Notes: generated by a model from the letters alone, not told the origin. Counted from the first letter of the stretch, positions 17,564-27,900 are shown. The stretch: 64,000 nucleotides of DNA from Calothrix sp. NIES-4101 (GCA_004296455.1 AP018280.1:1426001-1490000); one strand, 5' to 3'. A program made the numbers and translations.

Positions 17564-19243
17564 CTATTTGTCTGCTTTTGGTTTCAGTGCTAAGAGCATT
17601 TCCATTTGACTTGTGGATTTATCAGGACTGCTGGCAGTTACACCCAAACCACGAATGGAATTGAGGATTGCTGATGCTTCTGCGGGAAGGGGTTGCGCTG
17701 GAGTCGCAAATTTGTTGACTATAGTCATGGTCTTGTCCATGTCCAGATAGAAATAGCCCCCATTTGGTTTTTGTAGCGAACCTGCGATCGCTTTAAAGGA
17801 ATTGCTACTATCTAAAGTCTGGGACTTATTTGCAGCTATAGCATCGGCTACTGGCCCACCGATCGCCAAAAATAATGTATCCTGATCTAACCAACCATGT
17901 GATATTAATGCCCCTTGTTGGGGTACTTGCCATTCAGTAATATCTTTATCTCCAGCTTTACGCTTGGCAATATTCACGTTTTGTTTTTTGACTAATTCGT
18001 CAAGTTTACCAAGAGTTGCTTCAGCTGTTTTCCGATCGCTTGTGTCAAATACAAAGGCACCTCCAAAACCAACGCTGGCTGTTAAACCTTGGTTTGCTGG
18101 GATTGCAGCAAAGCCAAATTCCCCATCCATCCAACCGAGAACTTCTTTATCTAAGTCCAGATTGATGGTTTTTAACTGGGTGCGGGCTTGTTGTACTGCT
18201 TGATTTAATTCTGGATAATCTTTAGATTGTTCGTTCACCGCAGTCCACCAACGACTGATGCCTTTACCACTAATCAGGGCAATTGTGTCTGCGGGAAATT
18301 GATTAACTACTTTGGAATCACTAGGTTCGTATTGATACTTAACCAGTTGTGAGTCTAAACTCGCCACTGCCTTCATGCGTACACCCGCATCATCAATACC
18401 AACACCTGCAATCATTGATTTTACTTGCTTTAGTTGGGCTAGTGTTTGCGGTGGTAATTGTGTTGCTTGGGGATTGGATTTGAGCAGTTGCTCGACCATA
18501 CCAGCATAATCAGGCACGTAAACTTGAGCGACAGTATTCTTTAAATCGATCCCCTTGCCTAAAATCTCACTGGCACCTTTCTTATTGGCAAATGAAGGTT
18601 CTCCTTTGAGAGTGTCGATCGCCTGTTCTACTGTGGCTTTGTTAGGAGAGAATACCAAATAGTTATTATTGTTTAAAACAGCACTGTAAGTAGGCGCGCC
18701 CTTACCTTTGGTTTCGGTAATTTTTTCACCTTTGTAATCAATTTCTTTATTTTGAAGTTCTTTGCTAGATTTGACTTTAGTTGCAAAATTAAGAGCTGCG
18801 ACTTTATCTTTAATCCCAACTACCATTAAAACATTTGGTTCTGGGGTCTTTTGCGGGGTTGCTTGTGCAGGTTTTACGGGATTTGGGGGTAAAAGTGCCA
18901 CCATGACACCACCAAGCCAGGGCTTCAAATCTTTATCGTAAGTGATTCCACCATTCGCTAATGCATCTTTATTAAAATCTGCTAAACCTTTGGATATAAG
19001 TTTTTGAGCTTCAGGAGTACCAAACTGTTCCAACTTCGCCCATGTTTGGGGGTCGGTGGTAATATATGTTGCCATGATTGCATCATCTGGGACAACTTTG
19101 GCACTAGCCAATGCACCTGAACTATCGCCTGAAGGCCCTTTGAGGAAGTACATGTAGGCTGCAACACCACCTATCAAGACTACTGCGGCACCGACAGCCG
19201 GAATTAAAAATTTTGACTTATTTCCAGGTATATTCTCAGGCAT
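17564..19243 (-). CDS. DUF3352 domain protein, membrane anchored
   Basis: 559 residues. The N-terminal membrane segment is FLIPAVGAAVVLIGGVAAYMYF (about 12-33, shown in part). The rest is a large soluble domain of the DUF3352 kind, marked by VPDDAIMATYITTDPQTWAKLEQFGTP-like opening and repeated lines such as FPADTIALISGK and NGGYFYLDMDKTM. DUF3352 is widespread in cyanobacteria; its function is unknown to me. The anchor suggests the bulk lies in the periplasm or lumen. No neighbour explains it. Confidence 0.78.
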   Translation of the reverse strand: MPENIPGNKSKFLIPAVGAAVVLIGGVAAYMYFLKGPSGDSSGALASAKVVPDDAIMATYITTDPQTWAKLEQFGTPEAQKLISKGLADFNKDALANGGITYDKDLKPWLGGVMVALLPPNPVKPAQATPQKTPEPNVLMVVGIKDKVAALNFATKVKSSKELQNKEIDYKGEKITETKGKGAPTYSAVLNNNNYLVFSPNKATVEQAIDTLKGEPSFANKKGASEILGKGIDLKNTVAQVYVPDYAGMVEQLLKSNPQATQLPPQTLAQLKQVKSMIAGVGIDDAGVRMKAVASLDSQLVKYQYEPSDSKVVNQFPADTIALISGKGISRWWTAVNEQSKDYPELNQAVQQARTQLKTINLDLDKEVLGWMDGEFGFAAIPANQGLTASVGFGGAFVFDTSDRKTAEATLGKLDELVKKQNVNIAKRKAGDKDITEWQVPQQGALISHGWLDQDTLFLAIGGPVADAIAANKSQTLDSSNSFKAIAGSLQKPNGGYFYLDMDKTMTIVNKFATPAQPLPAEASAILNSIRGLGVTASSPDKSTSQMEMLLALKPKADK

Positions 19244-19795
19244 TTTATCTATCCTCGTTTTGTCAAATTGTCGTCTGTAAGAACAAAAGCGTCATTAGAG
19301 AGTTTTCGGATTTATCGACCAAACCCAGAAATTCACGGAAATTACTGATAAAATTAGTATTCTTACAAGCAAACATACTCAAAATAGCTCCAAAGTATTA
19401 CTTCAACAATACTGGGAGCGAATCCGTAAATGTAATGTTGTTGTTTTTTGGTAATCAGGTTAATTCAGTCACCAGTTATCAGTCGCGATCGCTTAATGGC
19501 GCTCTTTCTCCAATTAAACGGAGACTCATACCCAAGTCCTACATTCACTGTTTACTGATTACTGCTGATTGATAACTCTTAAATCTACACAAACAAGATA
19601 TCCTAAGTTATACAAAGACTTGGGAGTATTTTTGCTCACTGTATTAGGGTGTTTAGGGGTGAGATACTTTTGGCTCTCATTGGTAATCTCCCCGTGCTAA
19701 TTAATTAACAACCGATAACTTCCGTAACAGTTGTTGCTGTTTCTCTTTACTAGATTTAGTTAAATTTTTCAGGATTATAAGGTCAGTTAACGTCG
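19244..19795. other. Divergent spacer, no gene seen
   Basis: About 550 bases between the divergent DUF3352 and aminopeptidase genes. A 119-codon frame at 19213-19572 overlaps the start of the DUF3352 gene and has no ribosome site, so I reject it. No clear promoter, repeat or RNA fold stands out. Confidence 0.45.
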
Positions 19796-22381
19796 ATGTC
19801 GCAGTTTTATTTGGATACGGACAACCATCGTCATAAATCCTTCGAGTTACCAGGTGCAAAACCACATTACAATCCCGATCGCCCCGGGCAGGTTGAGCAT
19901 ATATTTCTCGATATTAGTCTCGATATAGCCCAGCAAAGTTATCAAGGTACTTGTACTATTACACTCAAGCCGATTCGTAATGGCATCGATCGCTTGACTC
20001 TGGATGCAATTAATCTCACTATTCAAAGCGTAGCAGTTGATACGATCGCCCAGGTATTTGATTATGATGGCGAACAACTCCAAATCAAACTTGACTCACC
20101 GACACAAGTTGATCGTTCTATAGAAATTGCGATCGCCTATGCCAGGGAAAATCCCCAGCGTGGTATTTACTTTATTCAACCAGATAAGCATTATCCCGAT
20201 AAACCAACGCAGGTTTGGACACAAGGTGAAGATGAGGATTCCCGGTTTTGGTTTCCCTGTTTTGATTACCCTGGACAATTATCAACTAGCGAAATCAAGG
20301 TTCGTGTTCCCAAACCATATGTTGCTATTTCTAATGGCGAATTAATCGCTACCCATAGCGATGGTGATGCTCAAATCTATCATTGGTTGCAAAAAGAAAT
20401 CCATCCCACTTATTTAATGACCCTGGCTGTGGGGAATTTTGCCGAAATTCGTGATCAATGGAACGATAAAGCCGTTACTTACTACGTGGAAAAAGGGCGC
20501 GAGGACGAAGCCCAGCGCAGTATGGGGAAAACTCCCCGGATGATGGAATTTTTGAGCGAAAAATACGGCTATATTTATCCTTTCCCCAAATATGCACAGG
20601 TTTGTGTTGATGATTTTATCTTTGGGGGCATGGAAAACACTTCTACGACGGTGTTAACTGATAGATGTTTGCTTGATGAAAGGGCTGCACTCGATAACCG
20701 CAATACTGAAAGTTTAGTTGTTCACGAACTTGCACATCAGTGGTTTGGTGATTTAGTTGTCATTAAACATTGGTCCCATGCTTGGGTAAAAGAAGGAATG
20801 GCAACGTACTCAGAAACAATGTGGACGGAAAATGAGTATGGTGTAGACGAAGCTGCTTACTACAGATTACAAGACGCACGTAGTTATTTTGCGGAAGATG
20901 CCGAACGCTACCGTCGTCCAATGGTGACACATGTTTACCGCGAAGCCATTGAATTATACGATCGCCATATTTACGAAAAAGGTGCCTGTGTCTATCACAT
21001 GATTCGGGCTGAATTGGGGGACGAGTTATTCTGGAAAGCCATCCAGACTTTTGTCCAGGATAATGCCCATAAAACTGTAGAAACAGTAGATTTATTAAGG
21101 GCGATCGAAAAAGCCACTGGGCGCAATTTAATGTCTTTGTTTGACCAGTATGTGTATCGAGGTGGACATCCTGATTATCAAGTTACCTATGCCTGGGATG
21201 GTGACTCGAAGCTGGCAAAGCTTACTGTGAAACAGACTCAGTCGGATTTATTTGACTTACGTATCCCCATTGGTTTTGGGTATAAAAATGCGGAAAATTC
21301 CGAGAGTACATGTAACATCTCTACATATACCGTTCGTATCCATGAAGCCGAACAAACTTTCTATTTTCCCCTAGAGGAAAAGCCGACTTTTATTAGCTTT
21401 GATGTTGGCAATCACTACCTCAAAACTGTCACCCTCGAGTACCCAGTACCAGAATTAAAGGCACAGTTAGAATTTGATCCGCATCCCACTTCCCGCATTT
21501 ATGCTGCAACTGCCTTGGCGAAAAAAGGAGGATTAGAGGCACTCAAAGCACTGGCAGTCGCTTTGAAACGAGATAAGTTTTGGGGTGTGCGGGTAGAAGT
21601 TGCCAAGCAAATAGCCGAGATTAACTTAGAGCAGAGTTTTGCAGCTTTGATTCCCGGTTTGCAGGATGATAGCGCTTTTGTGCGCCGGGGAGTTGTGGAA
21701 GCGTTAGCAAAAATCAAAACCCACGAAAGCTACAAGGCTTTAAAAGAAGTCATTCAAAAAGGCGATCGCAGTTACTATGTAGAGGCAGCTGCTTATCGTA
21801 GTCTGGGTGCAGTCACAGCCGGAACAGTTGACGAAAAACCCAAAGAAGAGAAAGCAATTAAGCTATTAAAATCAGTCTTGGAAGAAAAAGCTGGTTGGAA
21901 TGAAGTTATTCGTAGCGGCGCAATATCAGGATTAGCGGAGATGAAAACCTCTGCCACGGCGTTAGACTTAGTGCTGGAATATACTAAGTTTGGGATTCCC
22001 CAACCCTTACGTTTAACGGCAATACGGGCATTAGGGAAAATTTCTACAGGTCAAAATAATACTAACTTAGAACGAATATTGGAGAGATTGACAGAACTTG
22101 CCAAAGAAGGATTTTTCCTCACACAAGTGGCTGTGGTAGTTGCTTTAGGACAAATGGAAACTCCAAAAGCGATCGCAATTTTACAAAATCTTGCCAATCA
22201 AACCCCCGACGGGAGAGTGCGGCGATTTGCAGACGAAGAAATCGCTAACGTCCACAAGCATATTGGTGCAGATAACGCCCTACGGCAAATGCGTGACGAA
22301 TTAGAACAACTCAAACAACAAAATAAAGAATTACGCAGTCGTTTAGAAAATTTGGAGGCGAAATCGGGGACTCAAGGCTAG
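19796..22381 (+). CDS. M1 family aminopeptidase with C-terminal HEAT repeats
   Basis: Zinc aminopeptidase of the gluzincin M1 (PepN-like) family. The exopeptidase motif is GGMEN (277-281; the usual form is GAMEN). Zinc ligands are H310, H314 (VVHELAHQW) and E333 (VKEGMATY). The chain has 861 residues. The N-terminal beta domain and catalytic domain run to about 470. After a beta sandwich, residues about 560-830 are HEAT/PBS-lyase-type helical repeats (AATALAKKGGLEALKALAVA, VAVVVALGQMETPKAIAIL). The last about 25 residues are a coiled coil. The HEAT form of the C-terminus is typical of cyanobacterial members. Confidence 0.93.
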   Translation: MSQFYLDTDNHRHKSFELPGAKPHYNPDRPGQVEHIFLDISLDIAQQSYQGTCTITLKPIRNGIDRLTLDAINLTIQSVAVDTIAQVFDYDGEQLQIKLDSPTQVDRSIEIAIAYARENPQRGIYFIQPDKHYPDKPTQVWTQGEDEDSRFWFPCFDYPGQLSTSEIKVRVPKPYVAISNGELIATHSDGDAQIYHWLQKEIHPTYLMTLAVGNFAEIRDQWNDKAVTYYVEKGREDEAQRSMGKTPRMMEFLSEKYGYIYPFPKYAQVCVDDFIFGGMENTSTTVLTDRCLLDERAALDNRNTESLVVHELAHQWFGDLVVIKHWSHAWVKEGMATYSETMWTENEYGVDEAAYYRLQDARSYFAEDAERYRRPMVTHVYREAIELYDRHIYEKGACVYHMIRAELGDELFWKAIQTFVQDNAHKTVETVDLLRAIEKATGRNLMSLFDQYVYRGGHPDYQVTYAWDGDSKLAKLTVKQTQSDLFDLRIPIGFGYKNAENSESTCNISTYTVRIHEAEQTFYFPLEEKPTFISFDVGNHYLKTVTLEYPVPELKAQLEFDPHPTSRIYAATALAKKGGLEALKALAVALKRDKFWGVRVEVAKQIAEINLEQSFAALIPGLQDDSAFVRRGVVEALAKIKTHESYKALKEVIQKGDRSYYVEAAAYRSLGAVTAGTVDEKPKEEKAIKLLKSVLEEKAGWNEVIRSGAISGLAEMKTSATALDLVLEYTKFGIPQPLRLTAIRALGKISTGQNNTNLERILERLTELAKEGFFLTQVAVVVALGQMETPKAIAILQNLANQTPDGRVRRFADEEIANVHKHIGADNALRQMRDELEQLKQQNKELRSRLENLEAKSGTQG

Positions 22382-22392
22382 GATTACTGGAA

Positions 22393-22437
22393 GACGCGGA
22401 GAAAATCGTCTATGTCTCTCTCTCTAATTTCCGCGTC
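22393..22437. terminator. Bidirectional terminator-like inverted repeat
   Basis: GACGCGGA (22393-22400) pairs with TCCGCGTC (22430-22437), with outer GGAA/TTCC support. It lies between the convergent aminopeptidase and 22455 genes. Confidence 0.45.
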
Positions 22438-22454
22438 TGAATTATCTTCCTTCC

Positions 22455-22817
22455 CTACTGCTGCCAAATATCCATAGTTTGCATGTCATTATCCAATTCG
22501 CCTATAAACATTGTTGGCTGCGAATTTTTTGGCATTGCAAACACCACAGTCCCGACGATGACAGCCGCAAATGTTGTTTGACAAATCAGCTTCATTTTGA
22601 CTATGCCGCGACGAGTCGGCTTAAAACTGGGTTGACTAGATTGATTTGCAAGTTGGCGAACTCTTCCCGTGACTACAGCTTGGTGAAGACTCATCAACGC
22701 TTCAATATCTTCTGGCTCATAATCCAATTTCAGCAAATTATGTAATTGCTGAATCCCTGCATTACTAATGTAACCAACTGCGATCGCACTTCGGACAATT
22801 TGACGGATTGAAGCCAT
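22455..22817 (-). CDS. Small protein with one membrane segment, unknown function
   Basis: About 120 residues from MASIRQIVRSAIAVGYIS. The N-terminal half is helical and acidic (HNLLKLDYEPEDIEALMSLHQ). Then comes a basic stretch (KPTRRGIVKMK), one hydrophobic segment (LICQTTFAAVIVGTVVFAM), and a short tail. The positive-inside pattern suggests a cytoplasmic N-terminus. I do not recognise a named family. The start could be nine codons earlier at 22844, but the inner ATG fits the amphipathic opening better. Confidence 0.6.
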   Translation of the reverse strand: MASIRQIVRSAIAVGYISNAGIQQLHNLLKLDYEPEDIEALMSLHQAVVTGRVRQLANQSSQPSFKPTRRGIVKMKLICQTTFAAVIVGTVVFAMPKNSQPTMFIGELDNDMQTMDIWQQ

Positions 22818-23566
22818 ATTTTCATCCTCAGAGTCAAGGTACACACTGCCTGCTGACTAATAACTTTTGCTAAATTTTGCAAACATTACATGGCAAATAT
22901 ATAACTTGAGCAGTAAATGTGCTTCCTCCTGATGGCTCACCCAATTGGGTGATGCAATGACAGAAATTATTTGCTACTTGGCAGGTGGGGAGAGCATGAA
23001 GAATGTTCACATGCCGATATCATACCGCAAGATTCACATTGACTTTGACTTACCGTTATCATCAGTGTTGTCAATGCGATCACAGTTACCAGGGCAATGA
23101 GAACAAACTGAAATGTTTAGATACTAAAGCTGACAGATGATCATTAACTGGCTTAACTACCAATTTACCGGAAAATATTAAGAAACATTGCTATTTTGGG
23201 ATTTTTAAATCTTTTATGTTGAGCAGCAACATTTTCACTTTCCACAAGGTTCACCATCAACCTTTACCAGCATGGAGAATATCTACAAGCCTTTATCCTT
23301 AGGCTTTGAGAGATTACATTACCTATTAGCTTCCCAGATTTTCAAGATTGGATCAAAACCTTTGTCAATCCTGCAAAAGTTGTACTTATATAAACTATAA
23401 TTAAGAAAAAGATATATAAACTCCAGTGAGTAAAAACGACAAGAATAAGTCTGCTACTCCCGGAAATACATATATTGGAATTGTTTTTAGATAAAGGTTA
23501 TCAGTATTCTGTTTTTGCAAGTGTAATTGTGATTTAAGAATACAGATAAAAACAAAAGTAAACATA
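22818..23566. other. Long spacer before the ABC1 kinase gene
   Basis: About 750 bases. A CACCCAATTGGGTG palindrome lies near 22940-22953. A stop-bounded minus-strand frame near 22975-23115 reads a hydrophobic stretch followed by a Cys-rich tail, but it has no ATG or ribosome site near its beginning. No tRNA or terminator is seen. Confidence 0.4.
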
Positions 23567-25315
23567 TTGGGTTCAGAGGTCAGTGTCGGCGTGGGTCAGT
23601 ATCAACCTACTCAGCTAAATCGTTATAGTCCAGACGCGATCGCGCGTTATTATCGGTTTCGTCCCTGGCTCGTGTGGGGACGACTGATAAAGATTGTTTG
23701 GTTTTTTGCTGGATTTATCTTGGGTCTAAAATTGGACGAGTGGTTTAACCAAGTTGAAGAAAACAGGCAAAGGCGGGCAACGCAATTGCGGCAAATGTTA
23801 ACTAACTTGGGGCCAACCTATATTAAAGTCGGTCAAGCACTTTCGACACGTCCCGACTTAATCCGTAAAGACTTTCTCGAAGAACTTATCAAACTGCAAG
23901 ACCAGTTACCAGCCTTCGATAGTGCGATCGCCTATCACCTAATCGAGACTCAACTCGAATGTGCGATCGCGGAAGTGTTTAGTGAACTTTCACCAACACC
24001 TGTTGCTGCAGCTAGTTTAGGTCAAGTTTATCGCGGTCGTCTGATCACAGGGGAAGAAGTCGCAGTCAAGGTGCAACGCCCGAACCTACGCCCCACCCTT
24101 ACCCTCGACCTCTACTTAATGCGATGGGCTGCACGTTGGTTATCACCTTGGCTACCTTTAAATCTGGGACATGACCTGACTTTAATTGTTGATGAGTTTG
24201 GCACTAAGCTGTTTGAGGAAATCGACTACCTTAACGAAGCCCGGAATGCCGAAAAATTTGCCAATAATTTCCGCAATGACTTGAAAGTGAAAGTTCCAGC
24301 TATTTACTGGCGCTACACAACTAACCGCGTTCTCACCTTAGAGTGGATCAATGGCTTTAAACTCACCGATACCAAGAGAATCCGTGAAGCCGGTTTAGAC
24401 CCAGAGGAAATCATCGAAATTTGCGTAAGATCTGGGTTACAACAGCTACTCGAACATGGCTTTTTCCACGCCGACCCTCACCCAGGTAATTTGTTCGCCA
24501 TGGCAGACGGGAGAGTGGCTTACATCGATTTTGGCATGATGGATCAACTCGACGAAAATACCAAGGAAACACTGGTAGACTCGATTGTACATCTTACCAA
24601 TAAAGAATATTTTGCCCTGGCGGAAGATTTCGTCAAGTTGGGCTTCCTCACACCCAATATCGACATCCTGCCGATTATTCCTGCATTGGAACAGGTTTTG
24701 GGGGATGCTATTGATAAAAACGTTGGTGATTTCAACTTTAAAACCATCACCGATGAGTTTTCGGAACTCATGTACGATTATCCTTTCCGAGTTCCTGCCA
24801 AATTTGCCCTGATAATCCGTTCGTTGATTACTCAAGAAGGTATTGCTTTGAGCCTCAATAGGAATTTTAGAATTCTTGAGGTTGGTTATCCCTACATTGC
24901 TCGGCGCTTACTGAATGGCGAATCTCCGCAACTACGGCGACGTTTGCTGAATATTTTATTCAAAAATGATAAATTCCAATGGGAGCGATTGGAGAATTTA
25001 ATCACCATAGCCCGTACTGACAAGAGTTTCGATGTTTTACCAACAGCAAGATTAGGATTCCAATATTTGCTTTCAGATGAGGGTAAATTTTTACGCCAGC
25101 AAATAGTATTAGCACTGACAGAAGATGACCATTTACATACAGAAGAAGTGCATAGTTTATGGAATTTGGTCAAAGAAGACTTACAACCCAACCGCTTATT
25201 TGGTGAGGCAATTGGCTTATTAACAGAGTTATCGCGTGAGAGTGTCGCCGCGATTTTACCGAAAACTTCGTTTTTCTCAATGTTTGTGAATAGTGAAGAC
25301 AATAATAGAAATTAG
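23567..25315 (+). CDS. ABC1/AarF/UbiB family atypical kinase
   Basis: 582 residues with the hallmarks of ABC1 (ADCK/UbiB) kinases: KxGQ at 87-90 (YIKVGQALSTRPDL), the Ala-rich loop AAASLGQVYRG (147-157), the ATP-site lysine K168 (VAVKVQRP), the catalytic loop HADPHPGNLF (301-310) and DFG 321-323. Relatives support quinone synthesis and, in plastids, plastoglobule lipid metabolism; the exact target here is unknown. The start is uncertain: TTG 23567, or a GTG some codons later before QYQPTQLNRY. A strong terminator follows. Confidence 0.92.
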   Translation: MGSEVSVGVGQYQPTQLNRYSPDAIARYYRFRPWLVWGRLIKIVWFFAGFILGLKLDEWFNQVEENRQRRATQLRQMLTNLGPTYIKVGQALSTRPDLIRKDFLEELIKLQDQLPAFDSAIAYHLIETQLECAIAEVFSELSPTPVAAASLGQVYRGRLITGEEVAVKVQRPNLRPTLTLDLYLMRWAARWLSPWLPLNLGHDLTLIVDEFGTKLFEEIDYLNEARNAEKFANNFRNDLKVKVPAIYWRYTTNRVLTLEWINGFKLTDTKRIREAGLDPEEIIEICVRSGLQQLLEHGFFHADPHPGNLFAMADGRVAYIDFGMMDQLDENTKETLVDSIVHLTNKEYFALAEDFVKLGFLTPNIDILPIIPALEQVLGDAIDKNVGDFNFKTITDEFSELMYDYPFRVPAKFALIIRSLITQEGIALSLNRNFRILEVGYPYIARRLLNGESPQLRRRLLNILFKNDKFQWERLENLITIARTDKSFDVLPTARLGFQYLLSDEGKFLRQQIVLALTEDDHLHTEEVHSLWNLVKEDLQPNRLFGEAIGLLTELSRESVAAILPKTSFFSMFVNSEDNNRN

Positions 25316-25340
25316 CACTCCTTGAATTCAGTGTATTGTG

Positions 25341-25363
25341 AACGGGCATCTTGCCCGTTTTTT
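25341..25363 (+). terminator. Terminator after the ABC1 kinase gene
   Basis: AACGGGCA (25341-25348), loop TCT, TGCCCGTT (25352-25359), then T4: a perfect 8-bp stem 26 bases after the stop. Confidence 0.93.
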
Positions 25364-25483
25364 GCTTTTCTGTACTGTTACATGCGAAGATAGATGTTAA
25401 GCAAGATTAAGTAAGATTAAGAAGTTCATTGAATATTGATGCTTCAGATTTTTCATTTTTAATTAAACAAGCAGGAGTTTCGC

Positions 25484-25855
25484 GTGTATTATTTTCCCCT
25501 CCAACCACCTTATTTCATACTTGCATTTGGTTTATTTGTGGCGGTGACATCAGGCGCAGCACTTTTTGGAACTCTGCAAACTGTAGTTTATAAATGGCAG
25601 CTTGAAGGAGCAGAAAAATCCGGCACAAGTTTAACTAAAAAACCTTTATTATTTCCTTTTTTGGGAGTAACTATTGGTTTAGTTTCATTTCTAGTTTCGG
25701 GTTTAGAAATTTTTGGTTTTCCTCCATTGTTAGCATTTGCGATCGGTTTACCAATTTCTCTACTAACTTGCCTATTAATGTGGTTGCAATTAGGTAGTAT
25801 GATGACTTTTGTGGAAACTAGAGGAATGAGTTCTTTGGATTTAGATTCAATGTAG
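25484..25855 (+). CDS. Small integral membrane protein, unknown function
   Basis: 123 residues, GTG start preceded by AGGAG eight bases upstream (caggagtttcgc-GTG), which decides the start. Three hydrophobic segments are visible: about 10-32 (FILAFGLFVAVTSGAALFG), about 55-72 (LFPFLGVTIGLVSFLVSG) and about 78-105 (PPLLAFAIGLPISLLTCLLM). A short hydrophilic loop carries KSGTSLTKKP. I do not recognise the family. It is the last intact gene before the mobile-element region. Confidence 0.65.
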   Translation: MYYFPLQPPYFILAFGLFVAVTSGAALFGTLQTVVYKWQLEGAEKSGTSLTKKPLLFPFLGVTIGLVSFLVSGLEIFGFPPLLAFAIGLPISLLTCLLMWLQLGSMMTFVETRGMSSLDLDSM

Positions 25856-26024
25856 CTTTTATGTAATTAAAGACGAGAAAAGATGCAAAATCGCAAAGAT
25901 TTTATCAATGTTTAATTATTGCGATCGCGCTTTTCAAACAGTTTCTATCTTAGTTGCGATCATAAGATCGTAATTAAAATAGGAAAAGTTATGTAGTTTT
26001 TCACTCTCCTGCATCAAAAAAGGA

Positions 26025-26160
26025 TTAAGAAGCAACAGGAATGGGGGGATGTTTTATACCTTTACGAGCCTAAGTAAGAACCATCGCAATATAACCCCAA
26101 GGATCAACTTTTCTGAGACGGCAAGTTTCAATGACACTCAAAACAGAGCAGTAAGCTAAA
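26025..26160 (-). pseudogene. IS66 transposase, C-terminal fragment
   Basis: Minus-strand reading gives AYCSVLSVIETCRLRKVDPW then GYIAMVLT, an internal stop, ARKGIKHPPIPVAS and a stop. The S-x-IETC-L-x-VDP line is the usual IS66 TnpC tail. The fragment is cut at its 5' side by the IS701-type end and has one in-frame stop, so it is dead. Confidence 0.65.
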
Positions 26161-27597
26161 CGCTCTTTCATCACTCTAGCTAGAGTATAATAAGGAACAA
26201 AATACTTGTTTCAGAGTAAATCTATGGTAATGCCTAGAAAACCAGCCACCACTGTCAGCTTCATTGATGACTACTGTGCTGCATATCAAGATATATTTCC
26301 AGAAGTGAGAAGTTTTGAAAGTTTTAAGTACCTTCACGTGGGAATGATGTCGGAAATTCAACGAAAATCTCTGCCATCGATAGCAAAAATAGTAGGATTA
26401 GACAACGAACAGCCTTTACATCATTTTTTAACGGAATCACCGTGGGATATTAAACAACTGGAAAATCGAAGATTGTCTCTAACATTATCAATGCTAAAAG
26501 GAGAGTCATTTGTATTAGTGATAGATGAAACCGGCGATAAGAAGAAAGGTGATAGTACGGATTATGTATCGAGACAATATATTGGAAATTTGGGGAAAGT
26601 AGACAACGGTTTAGTATCAGTTAATGCTTATGGAGTTTTGGGAACAATAGTATTTCCTTTAATTTTTAAAGTATTCAAACCCTTATCTACCCTTCAAGAA
26701 AATGACGTATATAAAACTAAACCACAATTAGCTGGAGAAATTATTGAAGAGTTACGAAATCTAGGGTTTAAATTTGATGTGGTTTTAGCAGATTGTTTAT
26801 ATGGAGAAAGTCAACCATTTCGGACAGTTTTAAATGGGTTTAAGTTAAAATACGTATTAGCAGTACGAAGTAATCATCAAGCTTGGTTAAATTCAGATAA
26901 TGTAGAATACAGTGACTGGCATACATTTGACCGAATATTTTCTAATGGAAAAGAGCAAAGCTATTATATCCAAGAAATTATTTGTAAAAATAGTGAAGAG
27001 AATAGCCAAGATATTAGATATTGGAAGATTACTAAAGATATATTGAAAGAACGAAAAAACAGAACCTGGTATGTAATTAGTAATTTACCAGGTGAAATTA
27101 AACAGACAGTTGGAAATCTTTATGGATTTCGTAATTGGATTGAGTATGGGTTAAAACAAGCTAAAAATGAATTAGGATGGGCAGATTTTCGAGTAACTAA
27201 TTATGAACAAATAGAAAGATGGTGGTCAGTAGTTTGTTGTGTTTATTTGATGGTTAGCTGGCACGCCGCCGCGCGAGAAGTAGATAGCCAAGCCGATACC
27301 GAAAATTCCCATAGCAACCCACATACTGAGTCAGAACCATCAATTTATAGTCAACATAGCTGGTGGAATTTTAATGGAGGATGGAAGTCTACTTTAAATA
27401 ATTTGCGGCTCATTATTCAACCATATGGATTTTTCAATTTAATCAAGCCTTGGCTCACTGTTTTTAATATTCCAAGCCTACAATCTGGATTTTTAAAGCT
27501 AATAAATATTATGAATCAATTTAGCGGCTATGTAGCATTTCATTCTGAATAAGTTAATATACAGTTATTTTACTTTAGCCAGAGTGATGAAAGAGCG
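26161..27597 (+). mobile_element. IS701-type insertion sequence, 1437 bp
   Basis: The ends are inverted: CGCTCTTTCATCACTCT-GCTA-AGTA at 26161-26187 and its complement at 27571-27597, differing at two positions of 27. The one gene inside fills nearly the whole length. The four bases beside the ends are TAAA on the left and CTAG on the right, so no matching target duplication is seen. That fits a hybrid of two copies after recombination. Confidence 0.8.
26224..27552 (+). CDS. IS701 family DDE transposase
   Basis: About 442 residues from MVMPRKPATTVSFIDDYC, apparently intact. Catalytic acidic sites can be read as D in VLVIDETGDKKKG, D in VVLADCLYGES, and E in NWIEYGLKQAKNELGWADFR; the Y-x2-LKQAK-ELG line is typical of IS701/IS4-like enzymes. 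The C-terminal insert before SWWNFNGGWKSTLNNLR is hydrophilic. ATG 26224 is preferred over TTG 26206; neither has a strong ribosome site. Codon use is AT-rich, as in the flanking remnant. Confidence 0.88.
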   Translation: MVMPRKPATTVSFIDDYCAAYQDIFPEVRSFESFKYLHVGMMSEIQRKSLPSIAKIVGLDNEQPLHHFLTESPWDIKQLENRRLSLTLSMLKGESFVLVIDETGDKKKGDSTDYVSRQYIGNLGKVDNGLVSVNAYGVLGTIVFPLIFKVFKPLSTLQENDVYKTKPQLAGEIIEELRNLGFKFDVVLADCLYGESQPFRTVLNGFKLKYVLAVRSNHQAWLNSDNVEYSDWHTFDRIFSNGKEQSYYIQEIICKNSEENSQDIRYWKITKDILKERKNRTWYVISNLPGEIKQTVGNLYGFRNWIEYGLKQAKNELGWADFRVTNYEQIERWWSVVCCVYLMVSWHAAAREVDSQADTENSHSNPHTESEPSIYSQHSWWNFNGGWKSTLNNLRLIIQPYGFFNLIKPWLTVFNIPSLQSGFLKLINIMNQFSGYVAFHSE

Positions 27598-27900
27598 CTA
27601 GTTTCCCAGCTTTTTCAGTTCTTTTACACTGCCTCTTGACAAAAACTCAAAAACCTTAACTTGTCACGAATCGTGTAACCCTGATTTTTCCTTACTTTTG
27701 AATTGGTCTGATGATGGGGGTAAGGAACTATTGCTCGAATTTTGCTCTAATTTTTCTAGTTGCTCGACTGCTAGTTTATGAAGATTTCCCGCAACTTCCA
27801 CCAATTTCTGCTTGTCCAGAGATTGGAAGTAGTCCCGGTTCATTTGTGCTAAGTCTTCTTTACTCAATCGGTTCATGAGCTTTTGGTTTGCATTGCACAA
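27598..27900 (-). pseudogene. IS66 transposase, N-terminal fragment
   Basis: From 27900 it reads a 78-residue frame with VAGNLHKLAVEQLEKLEQNS and SNSSLPPSSDQFKSKEKSG, the coiled coil and NSSNSSLPPSSD line that open IS66 transposases (normally about 480-520 residues). A stop at 27664-27666 ends the frame. In the same frame beyond it, ELKKLGN runs up to the IS701-type end. The zinc-finger and catalytic regions are missing. Confidence 0.7.

Noticed and set aside
19213-19572. 119-codon plus-strand frame in the divergent spacer
   Set aside because: Overlaps the start of the DUF3352 gene, no ribosome site, no known domain.
22975-23115. Minus-strand hydrophobic, Cys-tailed frame in the spacer before the ABC1 kinase gene
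   Set aside because: It has no ATG or ribosome site near its upstream stop; kept only as a remark in the spacer entry.
24446-24835. 129-codon frame antisense to the ABC1 kinase gene
   Set aside because: Antisense shadow; the sense strand carries all kinase motifs.
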